NCBI GenBank assembly: GCA_004297765.1
Contig: SCTZ01000173.1
Coordinates: 1 to 64,000 of the forward strand
Length of the DNA stretch: 64,000 nucleotides
Direction of reading: 5' to 3'
Source: Chloroflexota bacterium
GTDB taxonomy: Bacteria > Chloroflexota > Dehalococcoidia > FW602-bin16
Below are positions 1-8,849 of the stretch, piece by piece. Position 1 is the stretch's first letter; every line of letters begins with the position of its first letter. The notes below the pieces were generated by a model that did not search any database, was not told the DNA's origin, and worked only from the letters and a program-made list of their open reading frames with translations. Position numbers and translations under genes: made by a program.

Positions 1-1
1 G

Positions 2-487
2 GTCGAAGAGAAGCTGGTTCTGGTGGGTGAGAACCGCTGGGGACGGGGAGAGGAGGTTTTTCGCGCCATCGAGAGGCTGGGACTGTCCTCTGAGGTCGTC
101 GTCGTTGGCTGGGTGCCAACGACGGATCTGCCCACAATATACAGCATGGCCACCGCATTTACCTTTCCCTCCCACTATGAAGCCTTTGGCTTACCGGTGG
201 TCGAGGCCATGGCCTGCGGCGTCCCGCCCATCGCCAGCAACGTGCACGCCCTTCCCGAGATTGTGGGACAAGCGGGGCTGCTGGTAGATCCGCTGAACGT
301 GGACGATATCGCTCAAGCCATGGTACGCATGATCGGTGAGCCGGGATTGCGCGACAGACTCAAGGCTGAAGGTCTGTCTAGAGCGAAGCTGTTCTCCTGG
401 GAACGCAGCGCGCGAGCGACGCTAGCGGTCTATGAGCGGGTCTGCGCCAGCACGAAGCCAGTGCGAGCAGCAGGGCAGATCGGATGA
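2..487 (+). CDS. Glycosyltransferase family 4, C-terminal part (cut by window start)
   Basis: The reading frame is open from the first bases, so the N-terminal half lies outside the window. What remains is the nucleotide-sugar-binding half of a GT-B glycosyltransferase, with the stretches GWVP, FPSHYEAFGLPVVEAMACG (the usual E-x7-E donor-binding region) and a Rossmann-like end. Such enzymes transfer a sugar from an activated donor during cell-surface polysaccharide assembly in the cytoplasm. It is nearly identical to the C-terminal half of the gene at 2474-3622, so the two are recent duplicates. Family and role in a polysaccharide locus are secure; the sugar is unknown. Confidence 0.88.
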   Translation, partial: VEEKLVLVGENRWGRGEEVFRAIERLGLSSEVVVVGWVPTTDLPTIYSMATAFTFPSHYEAFGLPVVEAMACGVPPIASNVHALPEIVGQAGLLVDPLNVDDIAQAMVRMIGEPGLRDRLKAEGLSRAKLFSWERSARATLAVYERVCASTKPVRAAGQIG

Positions 488-665
488 AAGGGGTGGGCAA
501 ACCAGCCGATAGCATTGAAGAGTGGCCCTTCTGGCCCATCGCGGGTTGGGCATCCTCGCAGCAATACCGAACAGGACTTATATTGCCAGGGGACCATGCT
601 GGGTGCGCTTCGCGTGTAAGGCAGCCGATCGATGGATTTTCAATCCACCGCCCAAACATGTAAGG

Positions 666-2411
666 ATGCAGCTCGTGAAGACGCTCAAGATCGGATTGCT
701 GGTTCCAAGTCGGTTCTCTAGCAAGTACGTTTACGACCTGGTCGACTGGGCTAACAAACAGAGCAATATCGAGATCTCTCACCTTATCCTCTGTACAACT
801 AGCAGGAAGAACGTACGGTTTGGAGTAGATGGGCTCTTCGCCACAAAAGGCTTATACGCGGTTACCTCCAGGCTACTGTTTCGCCTCATAATCTCAGCAG
901 AACAGCTTGTCCTCAATGCATTGGAATCGTATCGATACCAACTGGACCTACTCGATCTTACACCTCTGGTGAAACATGAACTGACAGTTGAGCCGGCAGT
1001 CTCTATGCCAGGCTCTATCTGCTTCCTCTCATCTGACCAGTCCAATGCAGTCAGGCAACTCGAGCTTGATCTGCTAATCAGTTGTGGTTCCTGGACATTG
1101 CGAGGCGACATCCTCAATGCATCCCGTCTCGGCGTCATAGCGATTCGCTTCGGCGACGATCGAGCCAACTGGGACGCGCCTCCAGGTTTTTGGGAGTGCT
1201 ACCACAAGTCGTCGCGCACCAGCTTTACCATTCAGCGCCTAACTGAAGAGCTTGATGGCGGAGACATACTGCTTCGTGCCTCCTTTTGCACTCAGTTCTT
1301 TTGCGCACTGAACCAAGCCCATTTGTTCAAGAAAGCAAGTATACACCTTCAAGGCTTGTTGGCACAGATTGCATCTACGCATCAACTTCCACCAACAGCA
1401 CCCTCCTTGCCTTACTCCGGGCCATTGCGGCGAACCCCAGCCTTCCACCAGGGGGTTGCGTATGCATTCAAGATGATTGGCAGGGTCAGCAAGGAGCTGC
1501 TGGCTAGACTCGTTGGGCTAAGAGAAAGATGGGGAATATCTCTCTTGCAAGCCGATTGGAAGAAGGCCGTATTCTCGCGGAGTGTAAGAGTTGCCTTTCC
1601 AAGAGGACGGTTTTGGGCTGATCCGTTCCTCTACGTCCACAACGGCAAGACATATTGTTTCGTTGAAGACTATGTGTACAGGAGTCGTCGGGGGCACATT
1701 ACTGCTTTAGAAGTCTGTGGAACCGAAGTGGTAGAGCTTGGCGCGTGTCTGCGAGAGCCTTTCCACCTATCCTTTCCTTTCTTGTTCAGATACAACGAGG
1801 GCATATATATGTGCCCTGAAGCTTATGAGTCGAAACAGATTAGGATATATCGTTGCCTGGATTTTCCTTTGAACTGGACGCTATCCGCGGTGGTCATGGA
1901 AAATGTATCGGCCTCGGATACCGTGCTTTTTGAGAAAGCTGGCAAGTGGTGGATGCTCACAAGCATAGACAAGTCAGGGACGAATGACTGGTCCTCCGAG
2001 CTATATTTGTTTTGTTCCAGCTCCCCCCTTGAGTCTGATTGGAGACCGCACCCTCAGAATCCTATTCGAATCGATTCGGATGGCGGAAGGAACGCTGGCC
2101 TGATCCTAGAAGGGGATAGGGTCCTTCGGATTGCTCAGCGCCAGGGATACGGCCAGTACGGACTAGGGCTGCTGGTTTACGAAATCACAGAGATTTCCGA
2201 ATCGCGGTTTGCTGAGAAGTTGGTTTCACGGATTGACCCGGAATTCAGAAGAGGACTACTTGGCGTTCATCATCTCTCGAGTACCGGAGCAACTACAGTC
2301 ATCGATCACGCATCGCGCTCGTTTGTTTTCCCAGCTCTGGGACGTTCGATCCGCCAGATGCTGCGAGAGCATACCGAGAAGAAGCTCAGGCGCGAGCATG
2401 TGGCCTCGTAA
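666..2411 (+). CDS. Formyltransferase-like / five-bladed propeller fusion protein, polysaccharide locus
   Basis: About 581 aa. I start at ATG 666 (MQLVKTLKIGLL) because the in-frame sequence upstream to 522 does not look coding. Residues ~1-250 resemble a formyltransferase fold (DLLISCGSWTLRGDIL, then LTEELDGGDILL). The usual catalytic N-x-H is not seen; the equivalent stretch reads IAIRFGDD, so the domain may be inactive or altered. Residues ~300-570 (WADPFLYVHNGKTYCFVED, PEAYESKQIRIYR) match the beta-propeller domain found beside glycosyltransferase domains of the GINT1 type. By eye the gene is poorer in GC than its neighbours, which suggests transfer. It sits between two duplicated glycosyltransferases. 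Probable role is surface-sugar modification. Confidence 0.62.
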   Translation: MQLVKTLKIGLLVPSRFSSKYVYDLVDWANKQSNIEISHLILCTTSRKNVRFGVDGLFATKGLYAVTSRLLFRLIISAEQLVLNALESYRYQLDLLDLTPLVKHELTVEPAVSMPGSICFLSSDQSNAVRQLELDLLISCGSWTLRGDILNASRLGVIAIRFGDDRANWDAPPGFWECYHKSSRTSFTIQRLTEELDGGDILLRASFCTQFFCALNQAHLFKKASIHLQGLLAQIASTHQLPPTAPSLPYSGPLRRTPAFHQGVAYAFKMIGRVSKELLARLVGLRERWGISLLQADWKKAVFSRSVRVAFPRGRFWADPFLYVHNGKTYCFVEDYVYRSRRGHITALEVCGTEVVELGACLREPFHLSFPFLFRYNEGIYMCPEAYESKQIRIYRCLDFPLNWTLSAVVMENVSASDTVLFEKAGKWWMLTSIDKSGTNDWSSELYLFCSSSPLESDWRPHPQNPIRIDSDGGRNAGLILEGDRVLRIAQRQGYGQYGLGLLVYEITEISESRFAEKLVSRIDPEFRRGLLGVHHLSSTGATTVIDHASRSFVFPALGRSIRQMLREHTEKKLRREHVAS

Positions 2412-2473
2412 AGCGAGTTGAACTTTTCCGCCCTGCCGGGCGTCACCGCTTCGATGGAGGATCACGGAGACCA

Positions 2474-3622
2474 GTGAAGATCGCGGTCAGTGCAGAGTTC
2501 TCAGGCACGAAGACGGGAGGTGTAGAGACCTACGAGGTCAACACTCTGAAGGCTCTCGCCAGCATAGACCGAACGAACGAATACCATCTGTTCCACACCT
2601 GGAAGATGTTGCTCGCGGATCGCATCCACCAGGCGAACTTTAGGTATCATAACCTGGGACCCTATTTCTCCTGGATACGTGTGCCCGCCCTTCTTCCGCT
2701 AGCTGTTGCGCGGCTGCGACCTGATCTTGTGCACGTGCAGAACGCCGTTGCGCCCTGGTGTCCGGACCCCGTGGTGGCCACCATTCACGACCTGTCCTTC
2801 GAGACCAATCCCGAGACCTATCCCCCCGCCGTACGGGCGCGTCTCCAGAAGCTAGTTCCGGCCACGGCGCGCAAAGCGGCCGCGGTTATCACCGTGTACC
2901 ACGTGGTTCGCGACCAGATGGTGGAGTTCTACGGTATTCCCCGCGAGAAGATCGAGGTGATCCCGAACGGCTGCGCTCCGTTCTTCAAGCCTATCGGCGA
3001 TCCCACCGTCCTCGCGGCCGCCAAAGCGCGCTACAATCTGCCGGACAAGTTCCTGCTCTACGTCGGTTCGATTCTACCTATCAAGAATGTGACGGGCATC
3101 GTCGAGGCCTTCGCTCGGCTCAAGCGCAACCACTCGATGGACGAGAAGCTGGTTCTCGTGGGTGAGAACCGCTGGGGACGAGGAGATGAAGTCTTCCGCG
3201 CCATCTCCCGACTAGGGCTATCGTCCGAGGTCGTGGTTGTTGGCTGGGTGCCTCCCGCAGAACTGCCGGCCATATATAGCCAGGCCACGGCCTTCGTCTT
3301 CCCGTCCCATCATGAATCTTTTGGTTTACCGGTGGTCGAGTCCATGGCCTGCGGTGTCCCTCCCATCGTCAGCAACGTGCACGCCCTTCCCGAGATCGTA
3401 GGGCAAGCCGGATTGCTGGTTGATCCACGGAAAGTGGACGAGATCGCTCAGGCCATGTCACGCTTGATTGGCGAGCCGGAATTGCGCGACAGACTCAGGG
3501 CTGAAGGTCTATCCAGAGCGAAGTTCTTCTCGTGGGAATGCGGCGCACGAGCGACGCTCGGCGTCTACGAAAAAGTCTGCGCCAATCGAGTGCGTCCACG
3601 AGCAGCGGAGTTGATCAGGTGA
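2474..3622 (+). CDS. Glycosyltransferase family 4 (group 1)
   Basis: 382 aa, the normal size for a GT-B enzyme. It starts at GTG 2474 behind a GGAGA-type site. The N-terminal acceptor half contains HVQNAVAPW and ATIHDLSFETNPETYPP. A linker follows at about residue 190 (LPDKFLLYVGSILPIKN), then the donor half with FPSHHESFGLPVVESMACG. It should add one sugar to a lipid-linked polysaccharide precursor in the cytoplasm. Its last ~160 residues are almost the same as the truncated gene at the left edge. Its stop overlaps the GTG start of the flippase gene, so the two are translationally coupled. Confidence 0.9.
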   Translation: MKIAVSAEFSGTKTGGVETYEVNTLKALASIDRTNEYHLFHTWKMLLADRIHQANFRYHNLGPYFSWIRVPALLPLAVARLRPDLVHVQNAVAPWCPDPVVATIHDLSFETNPETYPPAVRARLQKLVPATARKAAAVITVYHVVRDQMVEFYGIPREKIEVIPNGCAPFFKPIGDPTVLAAAKARYNLPDKFLLYVGSILPIKNVTGIVEAFARLKRNHSMDEKLVLVGENRWGRGDEVFRAISRLGLSSEVVVVGWVPPAELPAIYSQATAFVFPSHHESFGLPVVESMACGVPPIVSNVHALPEIVGQAGLLVDPRKVDEIAQAMSRLIGEPELRDRLRAEGLSRAKFFSWECGARATLGVYEKVCANRVRPRAAELIR

Positions 3623-5019
3623 TCGAGACAGAGGGGTCTATAAAGGGCGACGCAGAGGTGACCGCTCTCGAGACTGACCGTGGCTCCTCCATGCGTCGAG
3701 TGCTCAACGCTGTCCCCCGCGCCGGGCGGCTGCGCTCCCAGCACGGACGCGCCGTCGCGGCAGATGCCCTTCTGATGCTCTTCGCCAGGGCGGCTAGCCA
3801 GGGAGCAACCTTCATCATGATGGTGATGGTCGCCCGCGTGCTGGGCGCCAGCGAGTTCGGACTTTTCTCCTTCGCCATGACGGCGGCGCTGCTGATTTCG
3901 GAATTCCCGGGCACCGGACTGGACATGACCGCGGTTCATCTCGCCTCGACCCGCTGGGTCAGGGAGCGACCGATCGCGGATCTGATCCTCAGAGTAGCTG
4001 GCGAAGCCAAGCTAATGGTAGCCGTGGCGCTGGCCACGCTCGGGCTGGCAACGGCCGATTTTGTGTCCACAACGCTCTTCGGGCGGCCAGAGCTAGCGAC
4101 ACCCTTGCGCGTTGCCTTCCTGGCCGCGCCGGCCATGGCTTTGGCGCAGTATGGGTTGGCCGTGCTACAGACCTACCAGTTGTTTCGACGCTGCTCGCTG
4201 GTCACGCTGGGCGCCGGGCTGGCCAAGATCGTGGCCGCGCTCGGGATCTTCGTCTTGGGACTGTTTACGCTCGGTGCGGCCATGGCCTCGCTGCTGGCCG
4301 GCGTCTATCTGGGGCTAGTCCTGAGCTGTGTCCTGGTGCCCGGACCGGTTCTCAAGGCGCGTGGCGTGCGTGCGTCGCAAGCCCGCCACATATTCGCCTA
4401 CGGCAAGTGGCTGGTGGTGGCCACGTTCCTCGGGAGCGTTGCGAACGGGCTGGACATCATCGCTCTGACGTACCTCTCCAGCCCCGACGTGGTGGGACTG
4501 TACTCCTCCGGACGTACCTTGGCCATGGCCATTCCTCTGGTCAGCAGCACTGTCCTCGCCATGCTGCTTCCCAAGGCCAGTCGGATCACGGATCGGCGGG
4601 CCCTTATCCGGTATATCGCCAGGGCCGAGGCCCTGGTGGCTGCCCTGGCAGCGGGCGTCGGCGGGTTGATTCTCGTCGCGCCCTGGCTCATCGAGTTGTT
4701 GTTCACCCAGCAATATGGAGCGGCCACGGGCTTGTTTCAAGTGATGGCCCTCGCTTATACTGTGGATCTGCTGGCCGTGCCACTCTGGACGTTGCTTCTG
4801 GCGAAGAATCGCCCGGACGCTCTGGCGATCATGAACGTGGCGCTGCTCGTCATCGTCGTTCCTGCCTTTATGCTTGCTATCCCACACCTCGGGGCGATGG
4901 GGGCGGCTTTGGTCTTCCTCGCCTGGAAGGTGCTCGGCGGGCTGGCTAGCGCGGGTTGGGTGTTTCATATCATGCCGGCGGGCGAAACGCGGATGTTGGT
5001 TAATGATGAGCGCTGCTGA
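3619..5019 (+). CDS. Polysaccharide flippase / oligosaccharide transporter (Wzx/PST family)
   Basis: About 466 aa from GTG 3619, which overlaps the preceding stop in a GTGA arrangement; a longer reading from 3532 would run inside the upstream gene. The protein is very hydrophobic with about 12-14 predicted membrane segments, beginning AADALLMLFARAASQGATF, typical of the MATE-like Wzx/MVF group. Such proteins flip lipid-linked sugar repeats across the cytoplasmic membrane. The downstream ligase/polymerase gene overlaps its 3' end. Family assignment is firm; the exact substrate is unknown. Confidence 0.87.
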   Translation: MIETEGSIKGDAEVTALETDRGSSMRRVLNAVPRAGRLRSQHGRAVAADALLMLFARAASQGATFIMMVMVARVLGASEFGLFSFAMTAALLISEFPGTGLDMTAVHLASTRWVRERPIADLILRVAGEAKLMVAVALATLGLATADFVSTTLFGRPELATPLRVAFLAAPAMALAQYGLAVLQTYQLFRRCSLVTLGAGLAKIVAALGIFVLGLFTLGAAMASLLAGVYLGLVLSCVLVPGPVLKARGVRASQARHIFAYGKWLVVATFLGSVANGLDIIALTYLSSPDVVGLYSSGRTLAMAIPLVSSTVLAMLLPKASRITDRRALIRYIARAEALVAALAAGVGGLILVAPWLIELLFTQQYGAATGLFQVMALAYTVDLLAVPLWTLLLAKNRPDALAIMNVALLVIVVPAFMLAIPHLGAMGAALVFLAWKVLGGLASAGWVFHIMPAGETRMLVNDERC

Positions 5020-6484
5020 AACCGCTTCCATTCCCGAGTGGCTACTAGGTAGATCGCGGCAGAAATCAAGGCTGGCTGTGGCTGCTGTTCTAATAGGTCT
5101 CGCTATCAGTATTGTGATGCTGGCATCTCCCAACGCCCTCCAGGGGCTCGGCATCATCCTCGGGATGATCGCCGCCGTCGCCGCTCTGCTCTGGCCACAA
5201 CTGGCGGTGTATGCTCTGGCCGCGGATATTATCGCCACCTGGCCGCAGAGCGCGCCAAAGTATATCGGCGTGCTCCTTGTCCTGGCCATGACCTGGCGCA
5301 TCCTGACGGGGTACGCGCGACCGCGCAAAGACAAGATCCTTCTGGTCATGATTGCGTTCACTGTCCTGGCGTGGATATCCATGATCTTGTCTCCAACCAA
5401 GCAGGACATCACTACCACCGCCGTGACCTACTCCAGCTTCGTGGTGATGTACTGGGCCTTCATCACGCTCCTAAGCTCCGAGAAGCTGATCCGGAACACG
5501 ATTGTCTTCCTGGTGCTGGCCGGACTGGGAGCAGCTCTCATTGGTCTGGCACAGATGTTCCTCCACTTCACGCTGCCGACATCGCTGTATCAGCAGGTCG
5601 AGGCGCTGGGCGAGATGACGCTGGTAGATGCCCAGGGCTTCATGGGCCGATTGCGCGTCGACAGCGTGGCCGCTCAACCCGTTCTCTTCGCTTTCAGTCT
5701 GCAGACGGTTGCTCCGTTTGTCATCCTGCCGCTGGTCTCGGCCTGGCGCACTCGGAACCAACTGTTGTTCCTGGCGCTTCTAGTGTGTCTCATGACTATG
5801 GCGGCCGCGTGGACACAAACCTACGCACGTACGTCCTATGTAGCTGTCGCCGTGATGCTGATATGGGGGGCTTCCAAGTACGGGCGACGCGCGGTCGTGA
5901 CCGTTGTCGTGGCAGCAGCGCTGTTGGCCGGGCCGCTGCTTCTTGTCTCTGAGCCGATCCGCGACCGGTTCGTCAGCGTCTTCACGGGCGCAGAGGAGGC
6001 CGGCGCCTATATGTCCTCCGTCGAATGGCGGTTAGGCATGTGGCAGGTGGGTTTGCAAATGGTCGCCGATCATCCGCTGACAGGCGTCGGCCCTGGCCAG
6101 TTCATGTATAACTTCAAACAGTACCTACCCAACTACCAACTTATGCCGCCAGGGTACGAGGTGATATCGCCCTTGCACAACACTTTTCTGGCAACTACGG
6201 TTGATCTCGGCTTGCTGGGGCTTGCGTTGTTTGTCGTCATGTTGTGGCTTACCATGAGAACGCTCTGGCGAGCTCAGCGCGAGTTGCGTGCGAATGACAG
6301 ACACACGATGGCTGATATGGCCATGGCGGTGGAGGTGGCCATGGTAGGACTGCTGGTGTCAATGTTATTTGCGGACCTGGAACGGTTTCGGTATGTCTGG
6401 TTTCTTATCGCGCTTGCGGGGGCAATCGGCGGGGTAGCGACGACAGGTGCACGGAACCGTACCACTGCACAGGAAGGCACCTAA
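5003..6484 (+). CDS. O-antigen ligase / polymerase-like membrane protein (Wzy_C domain)
   Basis: About 493 aa from the paired ATGs at 5003/5006, overlapping the flippase stop by 17 bases. It has roughly ten hydrophobic helices and a large loop around residues 330-400. The loop contains WRLGMWQVGLQMVADHPLTG, VGPGQF and then SPLHNTFLATTVDLGLLG. This is the signature region of the Wzy_C / O-antigen ligase family, which polymerises or ligates lipid-linked glycans outside the membrane. Ligase and polymerase cannot be told apart from sequence. It lies in the polysaccharide operon two bases before the next glycosyltransferase. Confidence 0.85.
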   Translation: MMSAAETASIPEWLLGRSRQKSRLAVAAVLIGLAISIVMLASPNALQGLGIILGMIAAVAALLWPQLAVYALAADIIATWPQSAPKYIGVLLVLAMTWRILTGYARPRKDKILLVMIAFTVLAWISMILSPTKQDITTTAVTYSSFVVMYWAFITLLSSEKLIRNTIVFLVLAGLGAALIGLAQMFLHFTLPTSLYQQVEALGEMTLVDAQGFMGRLRVDSVAAQPVLFAFSLQTVAPFVILPLVSAWRTRNQLLFLALLVCLMTMAAAWTQTYARTSYVAVAVMLIWGASKYGRRAVVTVVVAAALLAGPLLLVSEPIRDRFVSVFTGAEEAGAYMSSVEWRLGMWQVGLQMVADHPLTGVGPGQFMYNFKQYLPNYQLMPPGYEVISPLHNTFLATTVDLGLLGLALFVVMLWLTMRTLWRAQRELRANDRHTMADMAMAVEVAMVGLLVSMLFADLERFRYVWFLIALAGAIGGVATTGARNRTTAQEGT

Positions 6485-6486
6485 TA

Positions 6487-7701
6487 ATGAGAAAGATAGT
6501 CATTGCCAGTTTGAGATCAGCCCACAAGCCATGGGGCGGCATAGAGATGCTGGTCCTGAATCAGGCCCTGGGCTTCAAAGAGATTCCGGATGTTCGTCAT
6601 ATCATCGTCAACCTCTGGGATGGCGATCCGCCGGACATACCGCTCCATGAGCATGCCAGAGCCGCTGGGCTGGAGAGCGTGGTCCTTCGGGCCAACGGAA
6701 ACTACAACCTGGATATCGTGGGACAGACCAGGGCATTTCTTCGCGAGAACAAAGTCGATCTGGTGCATTGTTTCGGATTCAAGGCCGAGATCGTGGGACT
6801 GCTGGCCAACCGTGGGCTAGGACTACCCATCGTGGGAGCCTGGGTGGGTCTGATGATAACAGGGCCGCTCATGCAGTGGCTGCATGAGCGGTTGAGCCTG
6901 GTCACACTGCGGATGGTCGATCGCATCGTCTCCAACTCGGAGTTTGCCACCCGTGAGCTGCGGCGCTACCTCGTTCCCACCAGGAACGTGGTGATCATTC
7001 CCAGCCTGGTAGACACGGAGAAGTTCGCTCCGCTGGCCGAGCCCGAGCGGACCGGCATGCGCCGCGAGCTGGGGGTGGACGAGGCTGTCTTTCTGCTCGC
7101 CATCGTCGCCCGTCTTGTACCGGAGAAGGGGCATCGGGTCCTCTTCCAGGCTCTGGCGGACGTCGTCAAAGAGTTCCCGCGCACCAGGCTGCTGGTGGTC
7201 GGAACGGGCCCGCGCGAGGAAGATATCAAGTCGGCCGTCGGGGAGCTCGGGCTAACAGAGTTCGTTACATTCATGGGACATCGCACGGATGTACCCAGGA
7301 TCATTGGGGCCAGCGACGCTCTCGTCTCCTCTTCCTACCGGGAGGGAATCTCCATCAGCCTGCTGGAGGCTATGTCGATCGGCAAGCCGATCGTGGCCAC
7401 TGCCATCGGTGGCTCAGTCGAGGCCCTGGAGGATGGCCGCACCGGCCTTCTGGTGCCGCCGGGCGATTCCACGGCTATCGCCGCTGCCCTCCGCCGTCTG
7501 GCCAGCGATCCCGACTCGGCCCGTGCAATGGGACGGGAGGCACGACGGGTTGCTCAGGAGCGCTACTCGATCCCCGCTGTCACCAGGCAGGTGCACGCGT
7601 TGTACGAGGATATCCTGCGCGGCAGGGGTACGCTGATGCCAGCGACCGACGACCGCGGCACATCGTCCAGCCATCAACTCTCGGGGGGTGTCGGCTCATG
7701 A
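6487..7701 (+). CDS. Glycosyltransferase family 4 (group 1)
   Basis: 404 aa GT-B enzyme. The N-terminal half carries the opening KPWGGIEMLVLNQALGF and HCFGFKAEIVGLLANRGLG. The donor half has IVARLVPEKGHRVLFQAL, GTGPREEDI, and SSYREGISISLLEAMSIG with the E-x7-E donor motif. It should transfer a sugar in the cytoplasm during polysaccharide synthesis. It starts two bases after the ligase stop, and its own stop overlaps the next ATG in an ATGA arrangement, so it is in the same operon. It is clearly a different subfamily from the duplicated pair at the left edge. Confidence 0.9.
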   Translation: MRKIVIASLRSAHKPWGGIEMLVLNQALGFKEIPDVRHIIVNLWDGDPPDIPLHEHARAAGLESVVLRANGNYNLDIVGQTRAFLRENKVDLVHCFGFKAEIVGLLANRGLGLPIVGAWVGLMITGPLMQWLHERLSLVTLRMVDRIVSNSEFATRELRRYLVPTRNVVIIPSLVDTEKFAPLAEPERTGMRRELGVDEAVFLLAIVARLVPEKGHRVLFQALADVVKEFPRTRLLVVGTGPREEDIKSAVGELGLTEFVTFMGHRTDVPRIIGASDALVSSSYREGISISLLEAMSIGKPIVATAIGGSVEALEDGRTGLLVPPGDSTAIAAALRRLASDPDSARAMGREARRVAQERYSIPAVTRQVHALYEDILRGRGTLMPATDDRGTSSSHQLSGGVGS

Positions 7702-8726
7702 GCCAGAAGAGAGCTGAGACGCCGAGCGGCACCGATGTGACCGTCCCGCCCCCGGGCAGCCCATTTCCCGCCCGTCCGCGCGGACGGGTCTCGTTTCGGC
7801 GGCGCAACTGGATGCGGGTGCTCCTGCTTGCCCTGGTGGGCTCTTTCAATGCGGAAGTCGTCACCTATAGCAGCCCGCTGACGAACTATCTCGATCTCGG
7901 GTTTATTCTCTTCGGCATCGTCTTCTATGCGGTCAACCTGGCTGTCATCGAGGATCTACGGGTTCGCTTCCGCCTGCGCTTATGGCACGTACTGCTGCTC
8001 GGGCTGCTCCTCGGTGTGTTCGAGGAGGGTTGGTACATGAAGACCCTCACTCTCAATGAGCCCGCCTTCGCAATCGCACGGGTTCTTGATTTTAACCCTG
8101 TGTGGACGATGATCACAGTGCCACTGCACGCAGTGGTGACGGTTGGGCTCACCTTCGTCTTCGTGGATCTTGTCTACCCACGCCGGAATGCATCCCCGCT
8201 ACTGGGCCGCTGGCACTACGTCGCCATCATCCTCTACCTGGCCGGAGCATTGGCGCTAATCACGGCCACCTACAGGGCATTCCCATCGTTGCTTGGCATC
8301 GTCGCCGTTGCCGTGCTGACGGTGCTCTGTCTTGCCGCCGTCGTGCCGCCGATCCGGCGTCAGAAGCGAGCGTCCGCCTTTGAGGAACATTCCGCCGCTC
8401 TCAACACAAGCGGACTCGTGCGCCGCCGTGAGTGGCTGTGGCTCCTGGCGATCTGCGCTGCCGTAGCTGCCCCGCTGCTGGAGCCCGTGTTCGCCCTGGT
8501 CCCCCTGCTGGTCTGGACGGCCTGGCGGGAGCGCAGACTATCCAAGCGCGATAAGTCCCTGGTGGTAATTCTGGCGGTCGTGTTTCTGCACCTACTCAAC
8601 ATCATCGCGGGCGCTCGCCATCATCCCGACTACGTAGTGATCAACTACCTGGCAGCTTTGCCCGCCGGTGCTATCATGGTGATAGCCAGCTTGCGGTCAT
8701 CGCGGTGGCAAGAGCGGGACGGCTAG
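7698..8726 (+). CDS. Multi-pass membrane protein of unknown function
   Basis: 342 aa with about eight to nine hydrophobic helices starting near residue 35 after a Pro/Arg-rich cytoplasmic tail. ATG 7698 overlaps the upstream stop (ATGA), so it is the last gene of the polysaccharide operon. I do not recognise a family. The segment LLGVFEEGWYMK in a membrane helix is faintly like the paired-Glu motif of CPBP intramembrane proteases, but the rest of that pattern is not evident. A membrane role linked to surface glycans is inferred from position only. Confidence 0.6.
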   Translation: MSQKRAETPSGTDVTVPPPGSPFPARPRGRVSFRRRNWMRVLLLALVGSFNAEVVTYSSPLTNYLDLGFILFGIVFYAVNLAVIEDLRVRFRLRLWHVLLLGLLLGVFEEGWYMKTLTLNEPAFAIARVLDFNPVWTMITVPLHAVVTVGLTFVFVDLVYPRRNASPLLGRWHYVAIILYLAGALALITATYRAFPSLLGIVAVAVLTVLCLAAVVPPIRRQKRASAFEEHSAALNTSGLVRRREWLWLLAICAAVAAPLLEPVFALVPLLVWTAWRERRLSKRDKSLVVILAVVFLHLLNIIAGARHHPDYVVINYLAALPAGAIMVIASLRSSRWQERDG

Positions 8727-8756
8727 GCCGTGTAACGTCGAGCTGATTCCCATCTG

Positions 8757-8811
8757 CCGAATCCGACCGATCCGTCCGATCGGACCGATCCGACCGATCA
8801 GCACGTTTTTG
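8757..8811. terminator. Imperfect palindrome with repeated CCGATC units between convergent genes
   Basis: A run of TCCGATCGGA-type units forms an imperfect hairpin centred near 8780 and is followed by GCACGTTTTTG at 8801-8811. It lies between the converging membrane-protein gene and trpS, so it may terminate the plus-strand operon. The T-run is short and offset from the stem, so confidence is limited. Confidence 0.4.
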
Positions 8812-8849
8812 CCTGTCACATCACGAGTGACAGAGCACCGGTTCTCTTT

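Noticed and set aside
4315-5418. Long minus-strand frame of 367 codons
   Set aside because: It runs antisense to the flippase and the ligase genes, whose frames show clear membrane-protein composition. The minus frame reads as low-complexity His/Arg/Gln-rich protein without any motif.
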